Below, in pieces: positions 1 to 8,243 of a DNA stretch of 45,935 bases. Every line of letters starts with the position of its first letter. The first letter of the stretch is position 1. Source of the stretch: an uncultured Lachnospiraceae bacterium (GTDB taxonomy: Bacteria > Bacillota > Clostridia > Lachnospirales > Lachnospiraceae); the NCBI GenBank assembly GCA_910579425.1, contig CAJTVL010000031.1:1-45935 (forward strand), given 5' to 3'. The position numbers and the translations under genes are program-made. Below the pieces are notes generated by a model. That model saw nothing but the letters and a program-made list of their open reading frames with translations. It did no database searches and was not told where the DNA came from.

Positions 1-53
1 GCGGACAAACGGTTTTCAAGACCGCCTCGTTATGACCACTTCGATACCTCTCC
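1..53 (-). tRNA. tRNA-Ser(UGA), 5' part, cut by window edge
   Basis: Read on the minus strand the sequence starts GGAGAGGTATCGAAGTGG, a typical class II tRNA-Ser acceptor and D-arm. It continues into an anticodon loop of the form CTTGAAA with anticodon TGA, flanked by the anticodon stem GCGGT/ACCG. The variable arm, T arm and 3' end lie outside the window. A near-consensus promoter stands upstream at 85-113. Confidence 0.9.
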
Positions 54-84
54 ATGTCGTGCGCCTCTCACCAGCGCATTGACT

Positions 85-113
85 ATTCTAGCAAATGAAT
101 TTAATGCTGTCAA
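85..113 (-). promoter_or_regulatory. SigA-type promoter of tRNA-Ser
   Basis: On the minus strand a -35 box TTGACA (108-113) is separated by 17 bp from a -10 box TAGAAT (85-90). The -10 lies about 30 bp upstream of the tRNA 5' end. Near-consensus boxes with ideal spacing suit a stable RNA promoter. Confidence 0.8.
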
Positions 114-145
114 CACTTTTTTTATAAATTTTACCAAGAATTTTT

Positions 146-814
146 TTACGTGATTTTTCTGCCCTTTTGCTGGGCTTTCTCCATCTTTTTTCGGACGGTA
201 AGCATCTTTTGGTCTATTCTGTAAATTGTTCTGGCACAATCCTTTAAGTCTCTGCTGAATCTGTTTGCCGCGTGATCTTCCCGGAATCGTTCATCTTCAT
301 TCTTATAAATAAAGTGATGTTCCACCGCCGCCCAGAAGTTCATTGCCTGGGTCCTGATCTGGATCTCGGCCTTCTTCTTTTCTTTTCCCTCCGACGGAGC
401 AAGGACGATGATATGAAGGCTCTGGTAGCCGCTGGCTTTGGGCTTTTTCACGTAATCCTTGATCCTGACCACTTCCAGATTTTCTCTCTTTATAATGATT
501 TCTGCCAGTCTGTATACGTCATCCAAGAAACTGCAGACCACTCTTATCCCGGCAATATCCCCCAGACAGGCAGGGGCATTCTCCCATTCCACCGCCTGGT
601 TTTTCTTAAGAAGCTTTTTTAAACAGCTCTCCGGCGTTTTTATCCTGTATGTAATTTGACTGATGAAAGCCCTCCCCAGCTTTCGGGAATACTCTTCATT
701 TATTTCTTCAAGCTCCTGCCTGATATTTTCACAGACGATCCTGTAAGGCCTGCGGAACTCTTCCTCGCCTATTTGATACAAAAAATCCTGATATGTCTCT
801 TCCACTGTACCCAT
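146..814 (-). CDS. Small alarmone synthetase (RelQ/RelP-like GTP pyrophosphokinase)
   Basis: The 222-residue protein matches the single-domain (p)ppGpp synthetases, which transfer pyrophosphate from ATP to GTP/GDP in the stringent response. The RelA/SpoT synthetase fold spans roughly residues 35-175. Visible signatures are CLGDIAGIRVVC, VKKPKASGYQSLH (the nucleotide-binding GYxSxH region) and AEIQIRTQAMNFWAAVEH. There is no HD hydrolase, TGS or ACT domain, and the length fits the small synthetases rather than the ~730-residue long Rel. The ATG at 814 follows a GGGAAAGGGAT ribosome binding site. It lies alone between ispD and a tRNA gene, with a possible promoter at 907-936. Whether it is RelP or RelQ type cannot be settled by eye. 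Confidence 0.88.
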   Translation of the reverse strand: MGTVEETYQDFLYQIGEEEFRRPYRIVCENIRQELEEINEEYSRKLGRAFISQITYRIKTPESCLKKLLKKNQAVEWENAPACLGDIAGIRVVCSFLDDVYRLAEIIIKRENLEVVRIKDYVKKPKASGYQSLHIIVLAPSEGKEKKKAEIQIRTQAMNFWAAVEHHFIYKNEDERFREDHAANRFSRDLKDCARTIYRIDQKMLTVRKKMEKAQQKGRKIT

Positions 815-906
815 AATCCTGATATCCCTTTCCCTTAATCTTTGAAACAGTCTGCCAACTGTTCCATACCCCGAATATCATTATTATGCGTTATGTATTT
901 AAAATA

Positions 907-936
907 TGCATATCCTATGAAAACAGGTTAAGTCAA
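907..936 (-). promoter_or_regulatory. Possible promoter of the alarmone synthetase gene
   Basis: On the minus strand a TTGACT -35 (931-936) is followed after 18 bp by TATGCA (907-912). The -35 is good and the -10 matches only four of six bases, so this is tentative. It lies in the 150-bp gap between ispD and the synthetase gene. Confidence 0.4.
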
Positions 937-965
937 CTGTCTCCCGAGGCTTTCCTCCTGACCTT

Positions 966-1700
966 TTATCTTCCGGTTATTCTGAGCCTCAAGAAGTTTT
1001 CTGCCGTGTCAATATCTTCCGGCGTCGTTATTTTTATATTTTCGTAAGCTCCCTCGATCAGCTTTACCTTATGCCCGGTCATCGTCTCTACCACCATAGC
1101 GTCATCCGTGATCATCAAGCCGGAGCTTTTCAGTTCCTCCTCCCTTTCGATCAGACTCGCATACGCCTTCTTTATTAATGGCGCTGCAAAGGTCTGGGGG
1201 GTCTGTACCAGCCATGTCAGATTCCGGTTGGGAGTGGATGCAATGTTTCCCTCTTCATCTGCGATTTTAATGGTATCCTTTACAGGCATACCTACTACAC
1301 AGGCCTTGTGCTTCCTGACACCGCAAAGAGCTCTTTCTATGATCTCTTCGGTCACCAGAGGCCGTGCCCCGTCATGGATAAATACATAATCGCAGTCTGA
1401 CGTTTGTTTCAGGCCGATCGCTACGGAATGGTATCTTTCTTTTCCGCCTTCCACAATACGGCGTACTTTTTTAAAGCCATATTTCTCCACAATTTCCTTT
1501 TGGCAGTAGGCAGTGTCTCCGGGAGAGACTACAAGAAAAATCTCCTGCACCTGACTCTCTTCAAAGGCCCGCAGGGAATAATAAATAACCGGCTTGCCTC
1601 CGATCTGCATATATTGCTTTTTGGTCTCGCTTCCCATCCGGCTGCCGCTGCCTGCCGCAAGGACAATGGCCGCTGAGCGCTCCTGTCTTACCGCTTTCAT
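966..1700 (-). CDS. ispD: 2-C-methyl-D-erythritol 4-phosphate cytidylyltransferase
   Basis: The 244-residue protein is IspD, which joins CTP and methylerythritol phosphate in the non-mevalonate isoprenoid pathway. The N-terminal nucleotide-binding loop reads AIVLAAGSGSRMGSETKKQY (about residues 11-30). FIHDGARPLV, GMPVKDTIK and TDDAMVVE follow in family order. Length matches the usual 225-245. The ATG at 1700 has an AGGAGG site five bases upstream. It follows tsaD by 25 bp and is probably the last gene of the tsa/rnz transcription unit, which would co-transcribe isoprenoid synthesis with tRNA modification. No IspF is fused or adjacent. Confidence 0.95.
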   Translation of the reverse strand: MKAVRQERSAAIVLAAGSGSRMGSETKKQYMQIGGKPVIYYSLRAFEESQVQEIFLVVSPGDTAYCQKEIVEKYGFKKVRRIVEGGKERYHSVAIGLKQTSDCDYVFIHDGARPLVTEEIIERALCGVRKHKACVVGMPVKDTIKIADEEGNIASTPNRNLTWLVQTPQTFAAPLIKKAYASLIEREEELKSSGLMITDDAMVVETMTGHKVKLIEGAYENIKITTPEDIDTAENFLRLRITGR

Positions 1701-1725
1701 GGAACCTCCTGTTTTTCTGTATTTA

Positions 1726-2751
1726 TCAGCGCTCTCCTAATTTTAAATTAGGTACGGCATTTAAATCAAAGCCGTGGCGCACCCCTTTTTGGTATTCATA
1801 GTAAGCTGCGGCGCCGATCATTGCCGCATTATCCGTGCAGTACACGGGGGAGGGGCAATAAAAAGCAACCCCCTTTTCCCGGCAGGCCTCCACAAATGCC
1901 TCCCGCAAGCCACTGTTGGAGGCAACGCCCCCTGCAATGGCAAACTTAGGACACTTATAAGCGCTAAGCGCTTCCATAGAATGTCCCACCAGTACGTCAA
2001 TCACTGCCTTCTGAAAGGAAGCCGCCACATCCGCCGTACAAATCTCCTCCCCTTTCATCTTACAGGAGTTCAGATAATTCAGCACTGCCGATTTCATCCC
2101 ACTGAAGCTGAAATCGTAAGCGGCATTTTCTATTTTGGCACGGGGAAAGAAAACCGCATCCGGATTTCCCTGCTTTGAAACCCTGTCTATTTTGGGGCCT
2201 CCGGGATAGCCAAGTCCGATGGCCCGGGCCACCTTGTCAAAAGCCTCTCCCGCCGCATCATCTCTGGCCCTGCCAATAATTTCGTATTCTCCGTAATCCT
2301 TCACCATCACAAGATGGGAATGTCCCCCGGATACCACCAGGCTTAAAAAAGGCGGTTCCAACTCCCTATGTTCAATATAATTGGCGCTGATATGCCCTTC
2401 AATATGATGGATCCCTACCAGCGGGATCCCGGACGCAAAGCTGATGGCTTTGGCGGCAGACACCCCTACAAGAAGAGCCCCTACCAGTCCCGGGCCATAA
2501 GTCACCGCAATGGCGTTCATATCCGAAAGCGTTTTTGCCGCATCGACCAGGGCCTTTTCAATCACCTGATTTATTTTTTCTATGTGCTTGCGGGAGGCAA
2601 TTTCCGGCACCACGCCGCCATACTCCGTGTGCAGGGCAATCTGGGAGTAAATCACATTGGAGAGCACTTCCCTTCCGTTTTTTACCACTGCGGCCGCCGT
2701 CTCGTCACAGGAGCTTTCAATTGCCAGTATATAAACGTCCTTTTCCATCAT
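1726..2751 (-). CDS. tsaD: tRNA N6-adenosine threonylcarbamoyltransferase TsaD
   Basis: The 341-residue protein is TsaD (Gcp/YgjD), the catalytic subunit that places threonylcarbamoyl on A37 of ANN-decoding tRNAs. The ASKHA-fold start IESSCDETAAAV, the metal-binding HHIEGHISANY near residues 115-120, VSGGHSHLV and AIAGGVASNSGLR are all present, and the length is normal. The ATG overlaps the stop of the preceding DUF6715-like gene by four bases, so the two are translationally coupled. TsaB and TsaE are encoded further upstream in the same run of genes. TsaC/YwlC, which makes the threonylcarbamoyl-AMP donor, is not in the window. Confidence 0.96.
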   Translation of the reverse strand: MMEKDVYILAIESSCDETAAAVVKNGREVLSNVIYSQIALHTEYGGVVPEIASRKHIEKINQVIEKALVDAAKTLSDMNAIAVTYGPGLVGALLVGVSAAKAISFASGIPLVGIHHIEGHISANYIEHRELEPPFLSLVVSGGHSHLVMVKDYGEYEIIGRARDDAAGEAFDKVARAIGLGYPGGPKIDRVSKQGNPDAVFFPRAKIENAAYDFSFSGMKSAVLNYLNSCKMKGEEICTADVAASFQKAVIDVLVGHSMEALSAYKCPKFAIAGGVASNSGLREAFVEACREKGVAFYCPSPVYCTDNAAMIGAAAYYEYQKGVRHGFDLNAVPNLKLGER

Positions 2752-3332
2752 TTTTCATCCTTTTCTACCGGCTGCCAGCCGTAGATCTTCCAATGGCCGT
2801 CCTCATCCCTTCGCAGAAGAAAGACCTCCTCATTGCTTTCAATATAAGTACCTTTTCGCAGGGAAAAATTGCAGTAAAGCTTTGCCCACTTGTGGCCGTC
2901 CCGGGAAAACTCCTCCACATCCACGCTGGAAGAAGGGCTGTAGCTGGAAATTACAATCTCCTCCTCCTTGAAGGTATTAATATCCCATTTCAAATCGTCC
3001 AGATATTGCTGCTGGGTTTTGTTGGCAATGAGCTCCTCGTCATAAAGCTTTTGCGCCTGCAAAGCCAGTTGTTCAAACTCCTCGTCAGAATAAGTTTCCC
3101 CTATCATACACTGAACCAGCTCTCCGAAATATTTTACCACTTCACGGGGGGTAGGGGGGTAGTTGTTGTCCAGGTTCCGCATCAAGACTTCCTGCACCAC
3201 CGTGGCCTTAACCGTTTCTTCCTTGCTCCTGTCCTCTCTTTTATTGGTCAGATAGTAGTAATAGCCGCCCACCAGGCCGATCAAAATGACTCCTATAATT
3301 AACCCTTTTATCATGCCGCTTTTCTTGTTCAT
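2748..3332 (-). CDS. Membrane-anchored protein, DUF6715-like
   Basis: This 194-residue protein has a short positive N-terminus and one membrane segment (about residues 9-27, rich in Gly, Ile and Val) followed by a charged domain. The remaining ~160 residues are probably outside the cell; they include an EEF-rich helix region and a C-terminal beta-rich part ending WKIYGWQPVEK. It resembles a family I recall as DUF6715, found near tsaD in Lachnospiraceae, with no known function. The ATG at 3332 follows GGAGGAAGCCAA. It starts 16 bp after rnz and overlaps tsaD by four bases, so it is an integral operon member. Confidence 0.7.
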   Translation of the reverse strand: MNKKSGMIKGLIIGVILIGLVGGYYYYLTNKREDRSKEETVKATVVQEVLMRNLDNNYPPTPREVVKYFGELVQCMIGETYSDEEFEQLALQAQKLYDEELIANKTQQQYLDDLKWDINTFKEEEIVISSYSPSSSVDVEEFSRDGHKWAKLYCNFSLRKGTYIESNEEVFLLRRDEDGHWKIYGWQPVEKDEK

Positions 3333-3348
3333 TTGGCTTCCTCCTCGG

Positions 3349-4266
3349 TTATTCTACCGTGTCCTCAAATACCAGCTCTATGGTTTTTCCGTCCTTACAG
3401 GTTTCCGCCCCCGGAAAGATCTTCCTTGTTTCAGGCAGATATTCCTCCGGCCGGTTTAAGGAAGGGCTGTAATGGGTCAGCCACAGTCTTTCTGCCTTTG
3501 CCCTTCTTGCCAGCTCCGCCGCCTCATAAAAAGTCATATGCTTGTTTTCTTTCGCCTTTGCCTTTTTATCCTGTTCTCCGTACATGCCCTCACAGATAAA
3601 AAGATCCGAGCCTTCCGCATGCCTTACAATGCTCTCCGTAGGCCTGGTATCCGTACAGTAGGTTACTTTAAGCCCCTTCCGGGCAGGACCCAATACCATT
3701 TCCGGCTTAAGGACTGCTCCATCTGTTTCAATGGTTTCTCCCTTCTGCAGGCGGTTCCAGTATTTTTTTTCGATTCCGAGGGAAACTGCCTTCTCCACCT
3801 GAAACCTGCCGATCCGTTCAACGGAAATACTGTAGCCGTAGCATGGCACATTGTGGTTTACCTTAAAAGCCTCTATATTAAAGCCGTCAAAATGTATCAC
3901 ATGCTCCGCCTCATTTAATTCCAGACAGTCAATGACAAAAGGCAGTTCCGGCGCAATAATGCGCAGGGATGCCACCACCTTGGCAAGCCCCTTTGGCCCC
4001 ACCAAAAGCAGCGGCTCTGTCCGCTCTGCATTCCCCATAGTGAGAAGCATTCCCGGCAGTCCGCTGATATGGTCTGCGTGAAAGTGGGTGAAGCAGATTA
4101 CGTCGATTGGTTTCGGGCTCCAGCCCTTTTCCTTCATGGCAATCTGCGTTCCTTCCCCACAGTCAATCAATATACTTTGTCCGTTATATCTGGCCATCAT
4201 AGATGTGAGCCATCGGTATGGGAGAGGCATCATTCCGCCTGTACCCAATAAACAAATGTCTAACAT
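3349..4266 (-). CDS. rnz: Ribonuclease Z
   Basis: The 305-residue protein is RNase Z, the endonuclease that cuts the 3' trailer from tRNA precursors lacking an encoded CCA. The metallo-beta-lactamase motif THFHADH is at residues 60-66 (His61, His63, Asp65, His66). Further metal ligands are suggested by NHNVPCYGYS, YCTDTRPTES and WLTHYSP. The exosite-like region around residues 150-200 is present. The ATG at 4266 follows AGGAGGAGAT. It lies in the same run as tsaE, tsaB and tsaD, which links tRNA end processing and t6A formation genetically. Confidence 0.93.
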   Translation of the reverse strand: MLDICLLGTGGMMPLPYRWLTSMMARYNGQSILIDCGEGTQIAMKEKGWSPKPIDVICFTHFHADHISGLPGMLLTMGNAERTEPLLLVGPKGLAKVVASLRIIAPELPFVIDCLELNEAEHVIHFDGFNIEAFKVNHNVPCYGYSISVERIGRFQVEKAVSLGIEKKYWNRLQKGETIETDGAVLKPEMVLGPARKGLKVTYCTDTRPTESIVRHAEGSDLFICEGMYGEQDKKAKAKENKHMTFYEAAELARRAKAERLWLTHYSPSLNRPEEYLPETRKIFPGAETCKDGKTIELVFEDTVE

Positions 4267-4366
4267 ATCTCCTCCTGAATGCCCAGGCTCTGCCTTTTCC
4301 GATTCATCCGCGCTTCAGGAGGTTCTTATAACAAAAACAACAGGGCAGCCCATGTGGTTACAAGAA

Positions 4367-4615
4367 TCACAACAGTTCGCTGATTTCTTCCTCCTCTGCC
4401 GGAATGGCAAAACCTTCTATCATTTTATCGTAACATTCCTCGCACAAATCAAAGGAATGCCTTTTCCCGTCCTTATTGCTGAAATATCCGAATGCAGTCT
4501 CTGCGTGGAAGCACCCCTCCATCAAAATTCCGTTTTGAACCTTAAGCTCCTTTTTGCACTGATTACATACGACCGATTTTAATTCGTTTTTCTCGGTATT
4601 TAAAAATTTCCGCAT
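4367..4615 (-). CDS. Small zinc-ribbon-like protein of unknown function
   Basis: This 82-residue acidic protein carries two CxxC pairs (CNQC near residue 19 and CEEC near residue 62), the layout of a zinc ribbon or zinc knuckle. It has no signal peptide or membrane segment, so it is probably cytoplasmic. The C-terminus is strongly acidic (AEEEEISELL). A GGGAGGATAAGAAT site precedes the ATG at 4615. It lies between the tsaB-rimI fusion and rnz, about 100-140 bp from each, all in the same direction. I do not recognise a named family; a nucleic-acid or tRNA-linked role would be a guess from position. Confidence 0.65.
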   Translation of the reverse strand: MRKFLNTEKNELKSVVCNQCKKELKVQNGILMEGCFHAETAFGYFSNKDGKRHSFDLCEECYDKMIEGFAIPAEEEEISELL

Positions 4616-4756
4616 ATTCTTATCCTCCCTTTGTATTCTCCCCTGAGAAAATGCAGAAAATAAGACCGGATGCTTCTGCTTATTTCCTTACAGCTCCCAA
4701 CTATCATTATACATAAAAGAGCGCGCAAGAATAGTGGTAATTCTTCCATGCGGTTC

Positions 4757-5899
4757 CTATCTTTTCCACATAATCAGGGCATCCTCCACAGGCCTTTCGT
4801 AAAACCCGGGCCGTACCCCCTCCCCCTTAAATCCAAGGCTTTCATAAAGCCTGATCGCCGGCGTATTGCTAAGACGCACTTCAAGGGTGCAGACGGTAAT
4901 GTTCCGGCCGGCAGCTTTTTTCAGCATATGCCGCATCATTTGCTTTCCGATTCCCTGATTCCTGTAAGCGGCATCCACCACCACATTGGTGATCTCTCCC
5001 TCGCCCGCTATATTTCTGATACCGCAGCAGCCTACAATCTTTCCGTTTAACTCCGCCACATAATAATTGGCGTAATCCGCTTCCACCATTTCCAAAAAAT
5101 CTCGGGACGACCATGGCATGGAAAAAGCTTCGCTCTCCAGCCTGCTTGCCGCCTCCACATCTGCCGCCTCCATCTCTCTGATCCGTGTCCTCTTCTCCCT
5201 CTCTGCCTGGGAGGGTCTTAAATATTCCGGCGCGTGATCTCTGGCGGCAATCCCTTTTCCTTCTTTTAAATATTGCATGGCCAACGGCGCAAAAGCCGCT
5301 GCCCGCTGCCGGTTCATATGGGCGGGCGCAAAGCCATAGGGAAGCTTCATGAGCTCCTTGAGCCTGTTTGAAAATACCGGCACGCCGTCCCCCAGAAAAA
5401 TCACTTCCCTGCCCAGTTCATTGCATTTCGCCGCGATTTCATCTATGGAAACGGCGCACTGGGGAAGGATACACTTTTGCACGTAGGAGACTACTCCCTC
5501 CTCCTGCTCCGGAATATACTCATAAATTCCGGTATAAACCTGGTTTCTTCTGGCATCCATAATCGGACAGACCAGTTTATCCGTGCCGTAAAGATTACAG
5601 GCAAGCCCGTCCAGGGTGGGAATTTCCACCAACGGCACATCCAGGGCAAGCCCTAAGCCTTTGGCTGTGGCAGAGCCGATCCTGAGCCCTGTAAAGGAGC
5701 CGGGTCCTTTGGTCAGCGCAATGGCATCCACCGTGGACAAATCCAGCTCTACCATCCTTTTCAGCTCATCCAGCATGGGAAGCAGAGTCTGGGAATGGGT
5801 CTTTTTGTATTGAACATTATACTCTCCTGTCAGGGTATCGTCCTCCACGATTGCTACCGATGCCACTAACCCGGAGCTGTCTATCGCTATGACTTTCAT
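4757..5899 (-). CDS. tsaB: TsaB-RimI fusion: t6A subunit plus ribosomal protein N-acetyltransferase
   Basis: The 380-residue protein joins two normally separate enzymes. Residues 1 to about 235 are TsaB, the inactive TsaD partner that holds the t6A complex together (MKVIAIDSSGLVASVAI, KGPGSFTGLRIG). Residues about 238-380 are a GNAT acetyltransferase of the RimI type, with the acetyl-CoA loop VDAAYRNQGIGKQMM near residue 310 and NTPAIRLYESLGF towards the end. RimI acetylates the N-terminus of ribosomal protein S18 in other bacteria. The junction is a short charged linker (SQAEREKRTRIREME). The ATG at 5899 follows TTAGGAG at good distance and lies 12 bp after tsaE. The reading frame is open throughout, so this is a true fusion. 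Confidence 0.92.
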   Translation of the reverse strand: MKVIAIDSSGLVASVAIVEDDTLTGEYNVQYKKTHSQTLLPMLDELKRMVELDLSTVDAIALTKGPGSFTGLRIGSATAKGLGLALDVPLVEIPTLDGLACNLYGTDKLVCPIMDARRNQVYTGIYEYIPEQEEGVVSYVQKCILPQCAVSIDEIAAKCNELGREVIFLGDGVPVFSNRLKELMKLPYGFAPAHMNRQRAAAFAPLAMQYLKEGKGIAARDHAPEYLRPSQAEREKRTRIREMEAADVEAASRLESEAFSMPWSSRDFLEMVEADYANYYVAELNGKIVGCCGIRNIAGEGEITNVVVDAAYRNQGIGKQMMRHMLKKAAGRNITVCTLEVRLSNTPAIRLYESLGFKGEGVRPGFYERPVEDALIMWKR

Positions 5900-5911
5900 A
5901 TAGCCTTGCTC

Positions 5912-6352
5912 CTAATCTCCAATCTTTTCCAGACATATTTTTCTATAATCGATATCTTTTTCCAAATCCCGCGAAATGGTCACCTTCACATAATGATCAG
6001 GAAGGATTTCTTCGATCAGATCGCCCCATTCGATCAGGCTGACCCCTTCCCCGTAAAAACAATCCTCATAGCCGATCTCTTCCATTTCGCTGATGTCCCC
6101 GATCCGGTACACATCAAAATGGTAAAGAGGACATCTCCCTCCCTCATACACCTGTAAAATGGTAAAAGTAGGGCTGTTTACAGGCTCTGTGACGGCAAGC
6201 CCTGCGGCAAAGCCCTGGGTAAAAACCGTTTTTCCGGCCCCTAAATCTCCCGTCAGGACAAATACCTCTCCCGGTCCGGTTTTTGCCCCTGTTTCTCTGG
6301 CAAAGGCAAAGGTTTCCTCCGGGCTGTAGGTTTCTATTATTTTTTCTGTCAT
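5912..6352 (-). CDS. tsaE: tRNA threonylcarbamoyladenosine biosynthesis ATPase TsaE
   Basis: This ~146-residue protein is TsaE (YjeE), the P-loop ATPase that drives the TsaB-TsaD complex. The Walker A motif GDLGAGKTVF, the following NSPTF and the FDVYRIGD and LIEWGD motifs are all visible. Two in-frame ATGs compete. The one at 6364 has its GGAG only one base away, while the one at 6352 lies 13 bases after the same site; the second also matches the usual family start better. The last gene before it is the YcxB-like gene, so it is the second gene of the cluster. Confidence 0.93.
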   Translation of the reverse strand: MTEKIIETYSPEETFAFARETGAKTGPGEVFVLTGDLGAGKTVFTQGFAAGLAVTEPVNSPTFTILQVYEGGRCPLYHFDVYRIGDISEMEEIGYEDCFYGEGVSLIEWGDLIEEILPDHYVKVTISRDLEKDIDYRKICLEKIGD

Positions 6353-6385
6353 ATTTCTAACCATGCTCCTTCCCGGGTGCGGAGA

Positions 6386-6865
6386 TTAACCGCGGATTTT
6401 CACTTTTTTGGGCGGCATATGTGTGGAAATCATTTGGGTCACGCTCAGCGCCTTTTCTCCTAAATCCTTTTTGGGAAAAATAGAAGCATTCACAGGGGAA
6501 GTGTAGAGAATCAGGCTTCGGGGCGTAGAGACAGCCTTATACATATTCTCCCAGCTCTGGCTCTGGCGTTCTCCATTCTGAGCTACCGTCACTCCCTTTT
6601 CATCCATCTGATAATGAAGGGGATTTTTGAATGCCGGGTTAGACAGGTACTGCTGTCTGGACTTGATAAACAGCGTCCATGGCAGATAGGCCAGTATAAC
6701 CGCTCCTCCAATCAGAAAAAGCATCCCGTAACCCATAAAAAACGTCACCACCATAAGAGCACCCACTGCCGAACCAATCAGTCCGGAGGCGCTTGTGTAT
6801 GTATGAAACAACATATAATCATATAGAACACCTGGTGTAACTTTTACGTCAAATTCCAAATCCAT
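6386..6865 (-). CDS. YcxB-like membrane protein
   Basis: The protein is about 159 residues, with two adjacent membrane segments (about residues 26-68 from the chosen start) and a soluble C-terminal part. That part (YQMDEKGVTVAQNGERQSQSW, then LILYTSPVNASIFPKK) has the look of the YcxB-like C-terminal domain. Function is unknown. The open frame extends to an ATG at 6934, but that start lies inside the terminator hairpin at 6926-6955. The ATGs at 6877 and 6865 follow an AAGGAG site; 6865 is chosen because 6877 is only one base from that site. It heads the tsaE/tsaB/tsaD cluster. Confidence 0.7.
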   Translation of the reverse strand: MDLEFDVKVTPGVLYDYMLFHTYTSASGLIGSAVGALMVVTFFMGYGMLFLIGGAVILAYLPWTLFIKSRQQYLSNPAFKNPLHYQMDEKGVTVAQNGERQSQSWENMYKAVSTPRSLILYTSPVNASIFPKKDLGEKALSVTQMISTHMPPKKVKIRG

Positions 6866-6925
6866 CGTGATAACCATGCTCCTTCCCCAATTATATACCT
6901 TCAAAACCATATTGCGTATATCACC

Positions 6926-6957
6926 AAAGAGCACCTACGCGGGCAGGTGCTCTTTTT
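6926..6957 (-). terminator. Hairpin terminator after the exporter operon
   Basis: An 11-bp perfect stem (AAAGAGCACCT/AGGTGCTCTTT) with an 8-base loop stands 35 bp after the permease stop. U-runs flank it on both strands, so it may work in both directions. It separates the exporter unit from the YcxB/tsa cluster. Confidence 0.75.
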
Positions 6958-6989
6958 AAACAATACCATAAATCAGTTTTTTTTTCAAG

Positions 6990-8210
6990 TTATTCATGTC
7001 TGAGCGCTTCAATGGGACTGAGTCTGGCGGCTTTCCGCGCCGGATAGATTCCAAAGAAAATCCCCACGCCGCAGGAGAAAAGAGAGGCGGCCAGCACAGT
7101 ACCTGCGCTGATTTCTGCACTGACTCCCGCAACCGAGCACACGCCGGAGGCACCCAGCACCCCTAAAATAATTCCGATCACGCCGCCCAACAGGGTAATA
7201 ATCCCTGCCTCCGCCAAAAACTGAAGCAGCACAGAGCCTGTTCTGGCTCCAAGCGCTTTTCGGATGCCGATCTCTCTGGTACGCTCCGTGACAGATACCA
7301 GCATAATATTCATAACGCCAATGCCGCCTACCAACAGGGATATGGCAGCAACAAAAGAAATAAAAACGGTGATAAAGCCAAGTATCGTATCAAACTGCGC
7401 CGTGACGTCCGTAAAACTCTGCATCATGATCTGATTTTCTCCCCGGACATTGTGTCTGCTCTCGAGAAGGGCCAGGACTTTTGACGCCACCTCCGTACAG
7501 TACTCCGAAGATTCCGCAATCACGTAAAACTGCTCGATTTCGTCAATATAATACCCCAGTTTATTGGCCATAAAGGTGAGCGGCACCTCCGCCTGTATGG
7601 TAGTGAAGGATCCGCTTCCCATATTAATAATAGAGGAAGCGTTATCCTGCCGGATGCCCACCACCCGAAGCTCCTGGGTAATTCCCCAAAAGGTTGCGTC
7701 AAAGGTCATGCCCACCACATCGGACGTACCGAAAAGGGCCACTGCGCTGCTCTCCGTGATGATACAGCTATTGGCAGCGCTGTCATAATCGTTCTGTGAA
7801 AAATATTTTCCTTTTATGATAGGGTCTGAGGAAATAAACTGCAGTCCCACCGTTCCGCCGCTCATGTTGATGTCATAATCTCCCTTGGGTCCCTCTGCCG
7901 TACCCCAGGTCCCATATTGGGGGGTTACCCCCTTAATATGATCAATCTGAGCCTCTATGGCATCAAAGTCCGCCTGGTTAAAACTCACCGTAGTATCCTT
8001 TCGGGTACTGTCCACATAAAAAGCAACCTGACCTCCCGCAATGCCCTCCAGCTCGGAATTGACCTCGCTTCTGACTCCGTTTCCAATGGAAATTACCATG
8101 ATTACGGAGGCAATTCCGATAATAATGCCCAGCATGGTAAGGACGGAACGCCCTTTATTGCTCCTGATATTCATCAGTGCAATCTTAATGTATTCCCAAA
8201 TCTGTGCCAT
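6990..8210 (-). CDS. MacB-like ABC transporter permease (FtsX family)
   Basis: The 406-residue protein has the MacB layout: an N-terminal membrane segment (GRSVLTMLGIIIGIASVIMVIS, about residues 19-40), a large extracellular MacB periplasmic-core domain to about residue 275, then three C-terminal membrane segments of the FtsX domain. The typical FtsX motif VMLVSVTERTREIGIRKALGA and the final PARKAARLSPIEALRHE are present. It pairs with the ATPase at 9770 and the HlyD-like adaptor at 8244, forming an exporter for peptides, lipids or drugs. The substrate is not predictable here. The start follows GAGGTAGCAA. It is the last gene of its unit. Confidence 0.9.
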   Translation of the reverse strand: MAQIWEYIKIALMNIRSNKGRSVLTMLGIIIGIASVIMVISIGNGVRSEVNSELEGIAGGQVAFYVDSTRKDTTVSFNQADFDAIEAQIDHIKGVTPQYGTWGTAEGPKGDYDINMSGGTVGLQFISSDPIIKGKYFSQNDYDSAANSCIITESSAVALFGTSDVVGMTFDATFWGITQELRVVGIRQDNASSIINMGSGSFTTIQAEVPLTFMANKLGYYIDEIEQFYVIAESSEYCTEVASKVLALLESRHNVRGENQIMMQSFTDVTAQFDTILGFITVFISFVAAISLLVGGIGVMNIMLVSVTERTREIGIRKALGARTGSVLLQFLAEAGIITLLGGVIGIILGVLGASGVCSVAGVSAEISAGTVLAASLFSCGVGIFFGIYPARKAARLSPIEALRHE

Positions 8211-8243
8211 TTGCTACCTCATTTCTCTCGCTGTCTCTGAACG

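Noticed and set aside
30..239. 69-residue minus-strand frame over the tRNA and synthetase 3' end
   Set aside because: It runs over the tRNA promoter and the synthetase stop, in another frame, with no family features.
2535..3302. 255-residue plus-strand frame opposite tsaD and the DUF6715-like gene
   Set aside because: Long but Pro/Arg/His-rich, antisense to a well-supported operon, without a ribosome binding site; a shadow.
6890..6895. TATAAT just before the YcxB-like gene as a promoter
   Set aside because: The start site would fall on the ribosome binding site and no -35 is seen 16-18 bp upstream, so I did not list it.
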